Positions 7,598 to 15,324 of a stretch of DNA of 17,015 bases are shown piece after piece; position 1 is the stretch's first letter; each line of letters begins with the position of its first letter. The notes beneath the pieces are model-generated. The model searched no databases. It was given only the letters and a program-made list of their open reading frames with translations, and was not told where the DNA came from. The DNA comes from an uncultured Prevotellaceae bacterium (GTDB lineage Bacteria; Bacteroidota; Bacteroidia; Bacteroidales; Bacteroidaceae), in the NCBI GenBank assembly GCA_900315105.1, contig OMXX01000078.1:1-17015 (forward strand), in the 5' to 3' direction. The translations under genes and the position numbers were made by a program.

Positions 7598-9028
7598 ATG
7601 GCAAGAAAGAAGAAACCATTACCTATACTTGAAAATATAACAATTCAGGACATCGCCGCCGAGGGAAAGTGCGTTGTACGTGTCAACGACCTCGTGGTAT
7701 TCGTTCCTTTCTGCGTACCAGGAGATGTTGTGGATTTGCAGATTAAGCGCAAGAAACATTCATATGCAGAGGCTGAGGTTATCAAGTTCCATAAGTTGAG
7801 CGATGTACGTGCCGTTCCTTTCTGTGAACATTTCGGTATATGTGGTGGATGTAAGTGGCAAAACCTGCCTTACGAGGCACAGATAAAGGCTAAGCAGAAG
7901 CAGGTAAGTGACCAGTTACATAGAATAGGTAAGATTGAGTTGCCTGAGTTCCGTCCAATTCTCGGCAGCGTGAAGACGAAGGAGTATCGCAACAAACTCG
8001 ACTACGGTTGTAGCAGCAAGCAGTGGCTTACTCAGGAGCAGATGAAGGCTCAGGTGCCTTTCAGTCCGGCTATCGGTTTTCATATCACAGGCGCATTCGA
8101 CAAGATTCTCCCTGTGGAGAAGTGCTGGTTAATGGATGACCTCCACAACCAGATACGCAACTCAATACGTGACTATGCCCTTGACAACGGTCTTTCTTTC
8201 TTCGACCTCAGACAACAGGTAGGTTTACTTCGTGACATCATCATCCGTTGCAGCAACAGCGGTGAGTGGATGGTTATCCTTCAGATGCATTTCGACCGCA
8301 CTTCGGAGGAAAGCACGAAACAGAGCGAGGAACAGACAATGGCACTATTGCAGTTCGTTGCCGACAAGTTCCCGCAGATCACTTCCCTACTCTGGCTCGA
8401 CAACCAAAAGTGTAATGACACCATAGGTGATCAGGAGATACATGTCTTCAAAGGCAAGGATCACATGCTCTTGCTGATGGAAGACCTGAAGTTTAAGGTA
8501 GGACCAAAGTCATTCTACCAGACAAATACCGAACAGGCCTATCACCTATATTCTGTTGCGCGTGAGTTTGCGCAGTTGACAGGTGATGAGGTTGTCTATG
8601 ACCTTTATACTGGTACAGGAACAATTGCCAACTTCGTGGCTCGCAAGGCAAAGAAGGTTGTAGGTATAGAGTATGTTCCAGAAGCTATCGAGGATGCAAA
8701 GGTTAACTCTGAGCTTAACGGTATAGGCAATACCGATTTCTATGCAGGAGACATGAAGGACATCCTTACAGATGATTTCATTGCCCAGCACGGACAGCCA
8801 GACGTTATCATCACCGACCCTCCACGTGCAGGTATGCATCAGGATGTAATCGACACTATCCTCAGGGCTAAGCCACAGAGAATAGTATATGTAAGTTGTA
8901 ATCCTGCTACTCAGGCACGCGACTTGCAGTTGCTTGACGCAGACTATAAGGTTGTAGAAGTACAGCCTGTAGATATGTTCCCACACACTCCACACGTCGA
9001 GAACGTTGTGCTGTTGGTGAGAAGATAA
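7598..9028 (+). CDS. rlmD: 23S rRNA (uracil-5-)-methyltransferase, RlmD/RumA type
   Basis: SAM-dependent enzyme making 5-methyluridine in 23S rRNA (U1939 in E. coli for RlmD; some relatives also modify U747). An N-terminal TRAM RNA-binding domain (about residues 11-65) is followed by an iron-sulfur cluster motif with Cys76, Cys82, Cys85 and a distant Cys176. The C-terminal methyltransferase domain has VYDLYTGTGTIANF (333-346) for SAM, TDPPRAG (406-412), the nucleophile Cys434 in YVSCNPATQARD, and the general-base-type Glu468 in HTPHVENV. From the ATG at 7598 the protein is 476 aa. An in-frame TTG at 7574 would add eight residues but lies in the promoter -7 box, so I reject it. A small His-rich membrane-protein gene follows after 40 bp and is probably co-transcribed. 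Exact target uridine is inference from family. Confidence 0.92.
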   Translation: MARKKKPLPILENITIQDIAAEGKCVVRVNDLVVFVPFCVPGDVVDLQIKRKKHSYAEAEVIKFHKLSDVRAVPFCEHFGICGGCKWQNLPYEAQIKAKQKQVSDQLHRIGKIELPEFRPILGSVKTKEYRNKLDYGCSSKQWLTQEQMKAQVPFSPAIGFHITGAFDKILPVEKCWLMDDLHNQIRNSIRDYALDNGLSFFDLRQQVGLLRDIIIRCSNSGEWMVILQMHFDRTSEESTKQSEEQTMALLQFVADKFPQITSLLWLDNQKCNDTIGDQEIHVFKGKDHMLLLMEDLKFKVGPKSFYQTNTEQAYHLYSVAREFAQLTGDEVVYDLYTGTGTIANFVARKAKKVVGIEYVPEAIEDAKVNSELNGIGNTDFYAGDMKDILTDDFIAQHGQPDVIITDPPRAGMHQDVIDTILRAKPQRIVYVSCNPATQARDLQLLDADYKVVEVQPVDMFPHTPHVENVVLLVRR

Positions 9029-9068
9029 ATAACAGAAAGTAAAGTAAAGAAAAGATACAATAAAGAAA

Positions 9069-9275
9069 ATGAGTACAACTAATAACGAAAACCATCATCA
9101 CCACCATCATCATAGTCACCACAGACCTGATGATACCGGTCTTTTCAGAAAGAGAATGTCTGACCACGTAAAGCGTATCAGAATTATCAGACGTGTTGTC
9201 TATTGGGCAACCATCTCACTCGCTGTATTGGTTTCACTTGCAGTAGTTTATGCCTATGTTCTAGACAGAGGCTAA
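9069..9275 (+). CDS. Small natural poly-histidine membrane protein
   Basis: A 68-aa protein of unknown function. After MSTTNNEN come seven consecutive histidines, a serine and two more histidines (residues 9-18). A basic stretch (RKRMSDHVKRIRIIRR) and a single transmembrane helix at about 43-64 (VVYWATISLAVLVSLAVVYAYV) follow, ending in LDRG. Charge distribution suggests the His-rich N-terminus is cytoplasmic. The tract could bind Ni, Zn or other divalent metals, but no other metal motif is present and no metal gene is adjacent. It lies 40 bp after rlmD with an A-rich leader and immediately before a strong terminator, which supports a real second gene of that operon. Confidence 0.75.
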   Translation: MSTTNNENHHHHHHHSHHRPDDTGLFRKRMSDHVKRIRIIRRVVYWATISLAVLVSLAVVYAYVLDRG

Positions 9276-9280
9276 AAAAT

Positions 9281-9318
9281 AAAAGGTAAAAAGTATTATC
9301 ACATACTTTTTACCTTTT
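9281..9318. terminator. Bidirectional terminator
   Basis: A perfect 16-bp inverted repeat (AAAAGGTAAAAAGTAT / ATACTTTTTACCTTTT) with a 6-nt loop lies between two convergent genes. T-rich sequence follows the stem on both strands, so it can end the rlmD unit and the lepA-regulator-lipoprotein unit. Confidence 0.9.
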
Positions 9319-9330
9319 ACCTATTCTTTC

Positions 9331-9762
9331 TTAGATTACAATTCTGAAAAGCACTTTTTTAGGTTCCTTTTCCGAGCGACAGACATATTCGAATTTAAAG
9401 CCTGCCTCAATGAAATTCCGCAGTCCCGTTGATTCCCTGACCGACTGCGTAAGCATATCCGTTATCCTATCCCTATTCTCATCTACGACTTTCTGGTCGT
9501 CAAGAATACCACAGAACGAGAGATAATAGATATAAACATGCCTATTCTGGTCAAAGACAATACTATCCGTCCTGCTGTAGTTCACTACCGGAGTAGGACA
9601 ATACCGTTCCGTATATTCCTTCGCCTGTCGTACAGCTCTATCTTCCAATGATTCCTGACAAGAAGAGAAAAAGAGGGCAAGGAAAAGGAAAAGACCTATC
9701 CCCAACCCCTTCCATAAATGGAGGGGAGTAGTTACCTTTGAACCTTCTAAAGAATGAAACAT
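9331..9762 (-). CDS. Small lipoprotein, unknown function
   Basis: A 143-aa protein with a lipoprotein signal: hydrophobic stretch GLGIGLFLFLALFFSSC with the lipobox Cys at residue 35, then QESLEDRAV. The mature part has no family I recognise; it is a small mixed-charge domain with two further cysteines (SFCGILDD and FEYVCRSE) and a hydrophobic C-terminal strand (KVLFRIVI). The signal region is unusual because codons about 10-23 (VTTPLHLWKGLGIG) fall in a GC-rich inverted-repeat sequence of the dispersed type seen in Bacteroidales intergenic DNA. The ATG at 9762 is the only ATG before the lipobox. It follows the Crp/Fnr gene by 77 bp with no promoter visible, so it is probably the last gene of the lepA operon. 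Confidence 0.7.
   Translation of the reverse strand: MFHSLEGSKVTTPLHLWKGLGIGLFLFLALFFSSCQESLEDRAVRQAKEYTERYCPTPVVNYSRTDSIVFDQNRHVYIYYLSFCGILDDQKVVDENRDRITDMLTQSVRESTGLRNFIEAGFKFEYVCRSEKEPKKVLFRIVI
9694..9735 (-). repeat. Dispersed-type inverted repeat inside the lipoprotein signal peptide
   Basis: On the minus strand TAACTACTCCCCTCC is followed by ATTTAT and GGAAGGGGTTGGGGATAGG, so a CCCCTCC/GGAAGGGG hairpin forms. The wording resembles short repeats usually intergenic in Prevotella and relatives (recalled, not searched). Here it is in frame within the lipoprotein gene. Confidence 0.5.
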
Positions 9763-9839
9763 ATTTTATTTACAGCCTATGTCCTTGAAGCGTTTTTACT
9801 ATCTAACATCCTTCCTTTTGAGAAGACTTGGTTAGGCTT

Positions 9840-10436
9840 CTAATCAATCAGCGTTGACGAGCGTACACGACTCAATGTCTCTGGAGTCATTTGCAGGAAT
9901 GACGCAATATACACCAACGGTGCACGGAGCACAACCTGTGGAGCAGACTTGCAGATACGGCGGTATCTGTTCTGGGCACTCTCGAAACGCACCATATCCG
10001 AGTGTTTCTGACTCTTTATGAGACTCTCCTCAAGGATCTTACGATACAGAATCTGGATATTCTGATTATGAAGAGCCACCTCCTCAAGTCGCTTCCTTGG
10101 GATTGCATAGACATAGGTAGGCTCAAGAGCCTCACACATAAGCTTTGTAGGTGTCTCGGTGAAAAGACTCTCTATACAGAAGAACATATCACCATCTACA
10201 GCAAGATTCTCCGTAACCTCCTTGTCGTTTTTATAGTAATACTGACGCACGAGACCTTTATGAAGGTAGAAGAAGTTCGTACAAACTTCATCTTCCGCCA
10301 AAATCATCTCACTCTTGGAGAATTTCAGCGGAACAAGGATGCTCTCGAGGACATCCAGTTCCTCATGAGTCATAGTGCTATACCGTCGTGCAAGCTCACG
10401 GGCTATGTCACGAATTGGGATGTTAAGGTCTTTCAT
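9840..10436 (-). CDS. Crp/Fnr family transcriptional regulator
   Basis: A 198-aa regulator with a cyclic-nucleotide-binding-type beta-barrel at about residues 28-115 (FFYLHKGLVRQYYY, LAVDGDMFFCIESLF, YVYAIPRKRLEEV), a long dimerisation helix (about 116-145) and a short C-terminal helix-turn-helix (YIASFLQMTPETLSRVRSS, 176-194). This is the usual size and layout of the small Bacteroidetes Crp-like proteins. No cysteine cluster for an iron-sulfur centre is seen, and the cAMP-contacting Arg of Crp is not obvious, so the ligand is unknown. The gene starts 38 bp after lepA with no promoter between, so it is probably read from the lepA promoter. The downstream lipoprotein might be co-regulated. Confidence 0.88.
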   Translation of the reverse strand: MKDLNIPIRDIARELARRYSTMTHEELDVLESILVPLKFSKSEMILAEDEVCTNFFYLHKGLVRQYYYKNDKEVTENLAVDGDMFFCIESLFTETPTKLMCEALEPTYVYAIPRKRLEEVALHNQNIQILYRKILEESLIKSQKHSDMVRFESAQNRYRRICKSAPQVVLRAPLVYIASFLQMTPETLSRVRSSTLID

Positions 10437-10474
10437 CAGATTTGTGGTTGAGGATTTTTATGTTAAATATGTTA

Positions 10475-12256
10475 TTAGTCAAGTTTCAACACGGCGAGGA
10501 ATGCCTTCTGAGGCACTTCCACGTTGCCAATCTGCTTCATGCGCTTCTTACCCTTCTTCTGTTTCTCAAGGAGTTTGCGCTTACGGCTAACGTCACCTCC
10601 ATAACACTTCGCCGTAACATCCTTGCGGACGCACTTGATAGTCTCACGGGCAACGATCTTACCACCGATAGCAGCCTGAATGGCAATATCAAACTGCTGA
10701 CGAGGGATAAGTTCCTTGAGTTTCTCGCACATACGACGACCGAACGTAACGGCATTGTCGTAGTGTGTAAGCGTTGAGAGCGCATCAACAGGCTCACCGT
10801 TGAGCAGGATATCGAGCTTTGCCAGACGGGAGAGTCGGAAACAATCCACATGATAGTCAAACGAAGCATATCCCTTGGATATCGACTTCAACTTGTCGTA
10901 GAAGTCGATGACAATCTCACCGAGAGGAATCATGAAATGCAGTTCTACACGATTACCGCTTACGTATTCCTGATTTACGAGCTCACCTCTTTTGTCGAGA
11001 CAAAGCTTCATTATCGGACCGATATAATTGGCATCTGTAATGATTGTAGCCTTGATGTATGGCTCCTCAATATGGTCGATGAATGTCGGATCTGGCAATC
11101 CAGACGGATTGTGCACCTCCTTTGCCCCACCCTGCTTGTCATATACCATATATGATACGTTAGGCACGGTGGTTATCACATCCATATCAAACTCACGATC
11201 AAGTCTTTCCTGAACAATCTCCATATGGAGAAGTCCGAGGAATCCGCAACGGAATCCGAATCCGAGTGCTACTGATGACTCTGGCATGAATGTAAGCGAA
11301 GCATCGTTGAGCTGCAGTTTCTCAAGAGAGGCGCGGAGGTTCTCATAGTCGGCAGGATCAACAGGATAAACACCGGCAAACACCATAGGTTTCACTTCCT
11401 GGAAGCCCTCAATAGCCTTGTCGCATGGTGCATCCACATGAGTGATGGTATCGCCCACCTTAACCTCTTTCGCATCCTTAATGCCTGAGATAATATATCC
11501 CACCTCACCGGTAGTCATCTCATTACGAGGCACCATATCCATCTTCAGGACACCGATTTCATCAGCATCGTATTCCATTCCGGTGTTGAAGAACTTCACC
11601 TTATCGCCCTTCTTTATAGAACCATTAAGGATTTTATAGTATGCAATGATTCCGCGGAAGGAATTGAAAACAGAGTCGAAGATAAGTGCCTGGAGAGGAG
11701 CATCAGGATTTCCCTTAGGACAAGGGATGCGGTCAACAACGGCATCAAGTATCTCCTGTACGCCTTCACCAGTTCTTCCACTGGCACGGAGAATATCAGA
11801 ACGGTCGCAACCGATGAGTTCTATGATTTCATCCTCCACCTCATCAGGCATAGCAGCCGGCATATCAATCTTGTTTATTACAGGAATAATCTCCAAATCA
11901 TGGTCAATAGCCATATAGAGGTTGGAGATTGTCTGTGCCTGAACACCTTGCGTAGCATCAACCACAAGCAGAGCGCCCTCACAGGCAGCAATACTGCGGC
12001 TAACCTCGTACGAGAAGTCAACGTGTCCCGGAGTGTCAATCAGGTTCAGAATATATTTCTGACCATCACGCTCGTACTCCATCTGTATGGCATGACTCTT
12101 AATGGTAATGCCTCTCTCCTTCTCGAGATCCATATCGTCGAGCATCTGCCCCTCAGTAATCTGGATAGTGTTAGTCTTCTCCAGAAGACGATCGGCTATG
12201 GTACTCTTTCCGTGGTCGATATGGGCTATGATGCAGAAATTACGTATATTGTTCAT
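10475..12256 (-). CDS. lepA: Elongation factor 4 (LepA) ribosomal GTPase
   Basis: Ribosome-binding GTPase, 593 aa, the usual LepA length. G1 AHIDHGKST (11-19), switch region [10 protein letters not shown] (48-57), G3 DTPGH with catalytic-type His78, G4 NKID (128-131) and G5 ASGRTGEG (158-165) are all present. The EF-G-like domains II, III and V follow. The LepA-specific C-terminal domain is recognised by [24 protein letters not shown] and the end [15 protein letters not shown]. It probably heads an operon with the Crp/Fnr regulator and the lipoprotein. The start codon lies only 9 bp past the promoter -7 box. Confidence 0.98.
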   Translation of the reverse strand: MNNIRNFCIIAHIDHGKSTIADRLLEKTNTIQITEGQMLDDMDLEKERGITIKSHAIQMEYERDGQKYILNLIDTPGHVDFSYEVSRSIAACEGALLVVDATQGVQAQTISNLYMAIDHDLEIIPVINKIDMPAAMPDEVEDEIIELIGCDRSDILRASGRTGEGVQEILDAVVDRIPCPKGNPDAPLQALIFDSVFNSFRGIIAYYKILNGSIKKGDKVKFFNTGMEYDADEIGVLKMDMVPRNEMTTGEVGYIISGIKDAKEVKVGDTITHVDAPCDKAIEGFQEVKPMVFAGVYPVDPADYENLRASLEKLQLNDASLTFMPESSVALGFGFRCGFLGLLHMEIVQERLDREFDMDVITTVPNVSYMVYDKQGGAKEVHNPSGLPDPTFIDHIEEPYIKATIITDANYIGPIMKLCLDKRGELVNQEYVSGNRVELHFMIPLGEIVIDFYDKLKSISKGYASFDYHVDCFRLSRLAKLDILLNGEPVDALSTLTHYDNAVTFGRRMCEKLKELIPRQQFDIAIQAAIGGKIVARETIKCVRKDVTAKCYGGDVSRKRKLLEKQKKGKKRMKQIGNVEVPQKAFLAVLKLD

Positions 12257-12265
12257 AATAGGTTA

Positions 12266-12296
12266 CAAAGTTACTACTATTTCCGAACATTTCAAA
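12266..12296 (-). promoter_or_regulatory. Promoter of lepA
   Basis: Minus-strand TAACTTTG (12266-12273) with TTTG (12293-12296) 19 bp upstream. Only 9 nt separate the -7 box from the ATG, so the transcript would be leaderless or nearly so. Confidence 0.72.
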
Positions 12297-12500
12297 GGAA
12301 ATACTGAATTTTAAGTTTTTTTAAGGGAGAGAGAATGAGGTAATAGCACACTTAAACTACGGTGCTACAACACTTAAAATCTTCCTGAAGAACCATATTT
12401 TTTCTGATAGCCGCCAGAACTATCAGCGTTTTGCTCCCTCACGGGTATTTCGTTACCTTTTGAAACCTCTCCTACAACTCCCTTTTAGCTCCCTTCCGGA

Positions 12501-12540
12501 ATAAGAGCTACATAAGAGCAGCATAAGAGCTACATAAGAC
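12501..12540 (+). repeat. 11-bp tandem repeat
   Basis: ATAAGAGCTAC, ATAAGAGCAGC, ATAAGAGCTAC and a partial ATAAGACTC follow one another directly. The unit length is about one helical turn. Function unknown. Confidence 0.75.
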
Positions 12541-12612
12541 TCACAAAGGCGATACCCATCCCGTGTTTTGCCCCTGTAGCCCCTCGCGTCTAAGGCTCTC
12601 ACATCAACACTA

Positions 12613-12643
12613 CAAAGTTACAAAAAATCGTAAGACATGCAAG
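12613..12643 (-). promoter_or_regulatory. Possible second promoter facing lepA
   Basis: Minus-strand TAACTTTG (12613-12620) is a perfect -7 element. The -33 position, 19 bp upstream, reads CTTG rather than TTTG. It lies just outside the MITE-like element and would transcribe the gene-free region towards lepA. Confidence 0.4.
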
Positions 12644-12650
12644 TTTTTTG

Positions 12651-12953
12651 AGCATTAACGTGAGTTCGACGAATATGTCCGCTTGTATATTATTGAATAT
12701 CAAGTGGTTGAAAGAGCTCTGAAGGAGCGATACCTAAAAGGGCTGTCCGTTAGGGCTGTTATATTTGCCGATATATGGGGGATGAGGTCTGTAGGACCGA
12801 CACCTATTGTATTTATCTATGTTTTTTAGGTGTCGCACTTACAGCGCTCCTTTAATCACACATCTACCGAATAACAGCCCTTACGGACTGCCCTATTAGG
12901 TGTCGGGCTTTCAGCCCTCGCAGTCTTGAATTCGTCGAACTCAAGTAGCATTA
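12651..12953. mobile_element. MITE-like non-autonomous element with 7-bp target duplication
   Basis: The element body (12658-12946, 289 bp) has 17-bp terminal inverted repeats, ACGTGAGTTCGACGAAT at the left and the complement of ACTTGAGTTCGACGAAT at the right, with one mismatch. It is flanked by the perfect direct repeat AGCATTA (12651-12657 and 12947-12953), which reads as a target-site duplication. There is no open frame for a transposase inside. A second inverted pair of 34 bp (12729-12762 and 12871-12904, 30 of 34 matching) makes the whole element a nested palindrome. It sits in the lepA-nadE intergenic region, a harmless site. Movement would need a transposase from elsewhere in the genome. 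Confidence 0.7.
12719..12914. repeat. Four REP-like 20-bp repeats in two inverted pairs
   Basis: The consensus CTGWARGNNCGAYACCTAWW occurs on the plus strand at 12719-12738 and 12789-12808, and on the minus strand at 12825-12844 and 12895-12914. The inner pair forms a hairpin and the outer pair encloses it. The layout is like BIME/REPIN clusters mobilised by REP-associated tyrosine transposases, though that link is inference. Confidence 0.65.
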
Positions 12954-13178
12954 TTTTTGATAAAAACTAGAACAAGGAAGACACGAAGGATACAAGTAAA
13001 AGTGAAAGATACTGAAAACTTACATATCTTGCAAATTCTCAGTATCTTTGTATTGTGTTTGAGAGTGTGTGTCCAGGAAAAACACTCATGCAGAACCATA
13101 GTGGAAACGCTCAGAATACGCTATTCCTCTGTTTCTGGAGCAGAGTTTCAGCAGACAAAGAGCGGAGGATTACCGAAG
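12954..13178. other. Gene-free region after nadE, with an 11-bp inverted repeat
   Basis: AAAGATACTGA (13005-13015) and TCAGTATCTTT (13039-13049) form a perfect inverted repeat around 23 nt. The right arm contains the plus-strand promoter-like box TATCTTTG (13043-13050), without a good -33 element. A weak CTCTG/CAGAG hairpin (about 13126-13144) may serve nadE termination. No gene was found. Confidence 0.45.
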
Positions 13179-15131
13179 TTACTTCAGTTTCTCAAGCCAC
13201 ATAGCAGATGATGCATCACTCGGCATACGCCAGTCGCCTCGTGGTGATAGACTAACGCTACCCACCTTCGGACCGTCAGGCAGGCAAGAGCGTTTGAACT
13301 GCTGATTGAAGAAGCGACGCAGGAATGTCCTTAGCCATTTCTCTATCGTCTCATCATCAAACACATACTCACCACCAGGAGCAAATGCCTTACGGGCAAG
13401 CATGAATATCTTGTCAGGACGGAATCCGAGACGAAGCACATAATAGAGGAAGAAATCGTGAAGGATATAAGGACCTACGAGATCCTCGGTCTTCTGCTTG
13501 ATGTTGCCGTTCTCGTCAGCCGGAATAAGCTCTGGAGAAATCGGCGTGTCGATAATATCCACAAGCACCTCACGACAAGCCTCTTCCACCTCATTATCAG
13601 CAACATAATGAACGAGGTACTTGATGAGAGTCTTTGGAATAGACACATTGACTCCATACATCGACATGTGGTCGCCATTATATGTTGCCCAACCGAGAGC
13701 CAACTCCGAGAGGTCGCCAGTACCTATCACCATACCGTTGAGCTTATTACTGAGATCCATGAGAATCTGGGTACGCTCACGCGCCTGACCATTCTCATAA
13801 GTAACATCATGCACGTTTATATCGTGCTCAATATCCTTGAAATGCTGTATGCAGGCATCCTTGATGCTTATCTCCTTGATTGTGATGCCGAGATGCTGCA
13901 TGAGCGAGATGGCGTTATGGTAAGTGCGGTCGGTTGTTCCGAAGCCTGGCATAGTCACGCCCACGATACCTGTGCGAGGATATTTGAGTTTATCGAATGT
14001 CTTTACGCATACGAGCAAGGCAAGGGTTGAATCAAGTCCGCCGCTGATACCGACAACCACCGTCTTGCAGTTAGTGTGTACGAGTCGCTTTGCAAGACCG
14101 GCAACCTGAATATTGAAGATTTCCTCACAAGAATCCTTCATATCGTCCGTTGTAGGGATGAACGGCGTAGGATTAACCTCACGCTCAAGAACGAAGTCGT
14201 GCGGCTCTACCGAATGGCAATCAACGAAGCGTACCTGTGGCAGCGTGTGACTCAATGATGTAGGACGCTGGGCATTGATGAACGTGGTATTGTTGCGACG
14301 CTCTGAACGCATCTTCTCGTAGTCAATCTGAGAGATCACGAGCTGTGGGTCGAATGAGAATCGCTTACTCTCTGCTATGCACTTGCCGTTCTCATAGATG
14401 AGGGCATTACCGCCATACACCACATCCTGAGTAGATTCGCCGAAACCGCTACTGCTGTAGATGTATCCGCTCATAGTTCGTGCACTCTGCTGAGAGAGCA
14501 ATGAGCACAGGTAGTTATGCTTGCCGATAAGTTCATCGGATGCAGAGAGATTACAGATAATATCCGCTCCTGAGAGTGCCAGACGTGTGCTTGGAGGCTC
14601 TGGAGCCCATACATCCTCACAAAGCTCAACTCCGAAGGTTGCGCCTGTATAAGTGCGGAATATCGTTGGCTGCGAACTAATATGAATAGTGCTTCCTGCG
14701 AAGCGCACATCCGTTGGATTCAAGTCCTGAGAAGAAGCAAACCAACGCTTCTCATAGAACTCTGAATAGTTTGGCAAATATGTCTTAGGGATAAGTCCGA
14801 GAAGATCACCCTTCTGAATGACCGCCGCACAGTTGAGCAGAATGTTGCCTGCCATCACAGGCAGTCCCACAATGGCGATGATGTCAAGCTGACGTGTGAA
14901 GTCGAGCAGCATCATAACCGCCTGTTCTGCAGCATCGATGAGAATCTGCTGACGGAACAGGTCCTGACAGGTATAGCCCGTAAGCGAAAGCTCAGGGAAC
15001 ACGATAATCTCAACACCCTTGCCTTCTGCCTTGGCAATAATCTCCTCTGCCTGCTGAAGGTTAAAGGTCACGTCACCCACCTTCACGCTTGGAATGGCAG
15101 ATGCCACTTTTATGTATCCGAAGTTATTCAT
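13179..15131 (-). CDS. nadE: Glutamine-dependent NAD+ synthetase
   Basis: Last enzyme of NAD synthesis: amidates deamido-NAD with ATP, using ammonia released from glutamine. The 650-aa protein has both domains of the long bacterial form. The N-terminal nitrilase-type glutaminase shows the catalytic triad Glu47 (FPELSLTGY), Lys116 (LIPKTYLPNY) and Cys171 (GVELCEDVW). The C-terminal synthetase has the PP-loop SGGLDS at 363-368, GTGDLSELALGWATYNGDHMS-type residues around 475-495, and a typical C-terminus ending in WRMPSDASSAMWLEKL. The ATG at 15131 aligns with the family start. The upstream spacer of 193 bp holds two inverted GC-rich repeats and only a poor promoter match, so nadE may be read from the promoter of the upstream Smr-domain gene. 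Confidence 0.97.
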   Translation of the reverse strand: MNNFGYIKVASAIPSVKVGDVTFNLQQAEEIIAKAEGKGVEIIVFPELSLTGYTCQDLFRQQILIDAAEQAVMMLLDFTRQLDIIAIVGLPVMAGNILLNCAAVIQKGDLLGLIPKTYLPNYSEFYEKRWFASSQDLNPTDVRFAGSTIHISSQPTIFRTYTGATFGVELCEDVWAPEPPSTRLALSGADIICNLSASDELIGKHNYLCSLLSQQSARTMSGYIYSSSGFGESTQDVVYGGNALIYENGKCIAESKRFSFDPQLVISQIDYEKMRSERRNNTTFINAQRPTSLSHTLPQVRFVDCHSVEPHDFVLEREVNPTPFIPTTDDMKDSCEEIFNIQVAGLAKRLVHTNCKTVVVGISGGLDSTLALLVCVKTFDKLKYPRTGIVGVTMPGFGTTDRTYHNAISLMQHLGITIKEISIKDACIQHFKDIEHDINVHDVTYENGQARERTQILMDLSNKLNGMVIGTGDLSELALGWATYNGDHMSMYGVNVSIPKTLIKYLVHYVADNEVEEACREVLVDIIDTPISPELIPADENGNIKQKTEDLVGPYILHDFFLYYVLRLGFRPDKIFMLARKAFAPGGEYVFDDETIEKWLRTFLRRFFNQQFKRSCLPDGPKVGSVSLSPRGDWRMPSDASSAMWLEKLK

Positions 15132-15142
15132 AAGGAAAAACT

Positions 15143-15186
15143 GCCCCTCACCTGCCCTTCGGGCATCCTCTCCCCAAGGGGCGAGG
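15143..15186 (+). repeat. GC-rich dispersed-type repeat, left copy
   Basis: Starts GCCCCTCACCTGCCCTTCGG and ends TCTCCCCAAGGGGCGAGG, with internal GCCC/GGGC and CCCC/GGGG hairpins. It matches the inverse of the right copy (15270-15313) at about 39 of 44 positions. Its edge is 12 bp from the nadE ATG. The type resembles dispersed repeats of Bacteroidales. Confidence 0.7.
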
Positions 15187-15269
15187 TAAAAGTTACCTTT
15201 TATCGCTATGGAGCTCAGTTATTTATATTTAATTGTTAATTAAATTTGAGGTTTCAATACTAACTTCCC

Positions 15270-15313
15270 CCTCGTCCCCTGGGGAGAGGGTGCCCGCAGG
15301 GCGGGTGAGGGGC
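15270..15313 (-). repeat. GC-rich dispersed-type repeat, right copy (inverted)
   Basis: On the minus strand it reads GCCCCTCACCCGCCCTGCGG at its start, the near-identical inverse of the left copy. The two copies enclose an 83-bp AT-rich segment with a perfect palindrome (ATTTAATT gtt AATTAAAT, 15227-15245). The copy lies 11 bp from the stop of the upstream Smr gene and may act as its terminator. Confidence 0.7.
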
Positions 15314-15324
15314 CGTCACTTGCC

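Larger units (their letters stand above)
12297..12650. other. Gene-free region upstream of lepA
   Basis: No convincing reading frame. The stretch holds a small hairpin (TGATAG...CTATCA, about 12402-12422), an 11-bp tandem repeat and a second minus-strand promoter-like site (12613-12643). It is less AT-rich than ordinary spacers here, so a non-coding RNA or long alternative leader of lepA is possible but unproven. Confidence 0.4.

Noticed and set aside
9733..9740. TACCTTTG promoter box on the plus strand in the lipoprotein gene
   Set aside because: No -33 element and it would drive only antisense RNA of the lipoprotein and regulator genes; it is part of the repeat edge.
12501..12540. CRISPR array
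   Set aside because: Units of 11 bp are adjacent with no spacers; this is a simple tandem repeat.
12957..13211. 84-aa plus-strand reading frame between the MITE-like element and nadE
   Set aside because: Runs into the antisense of nadE, has no motif and no good promoter at its start.
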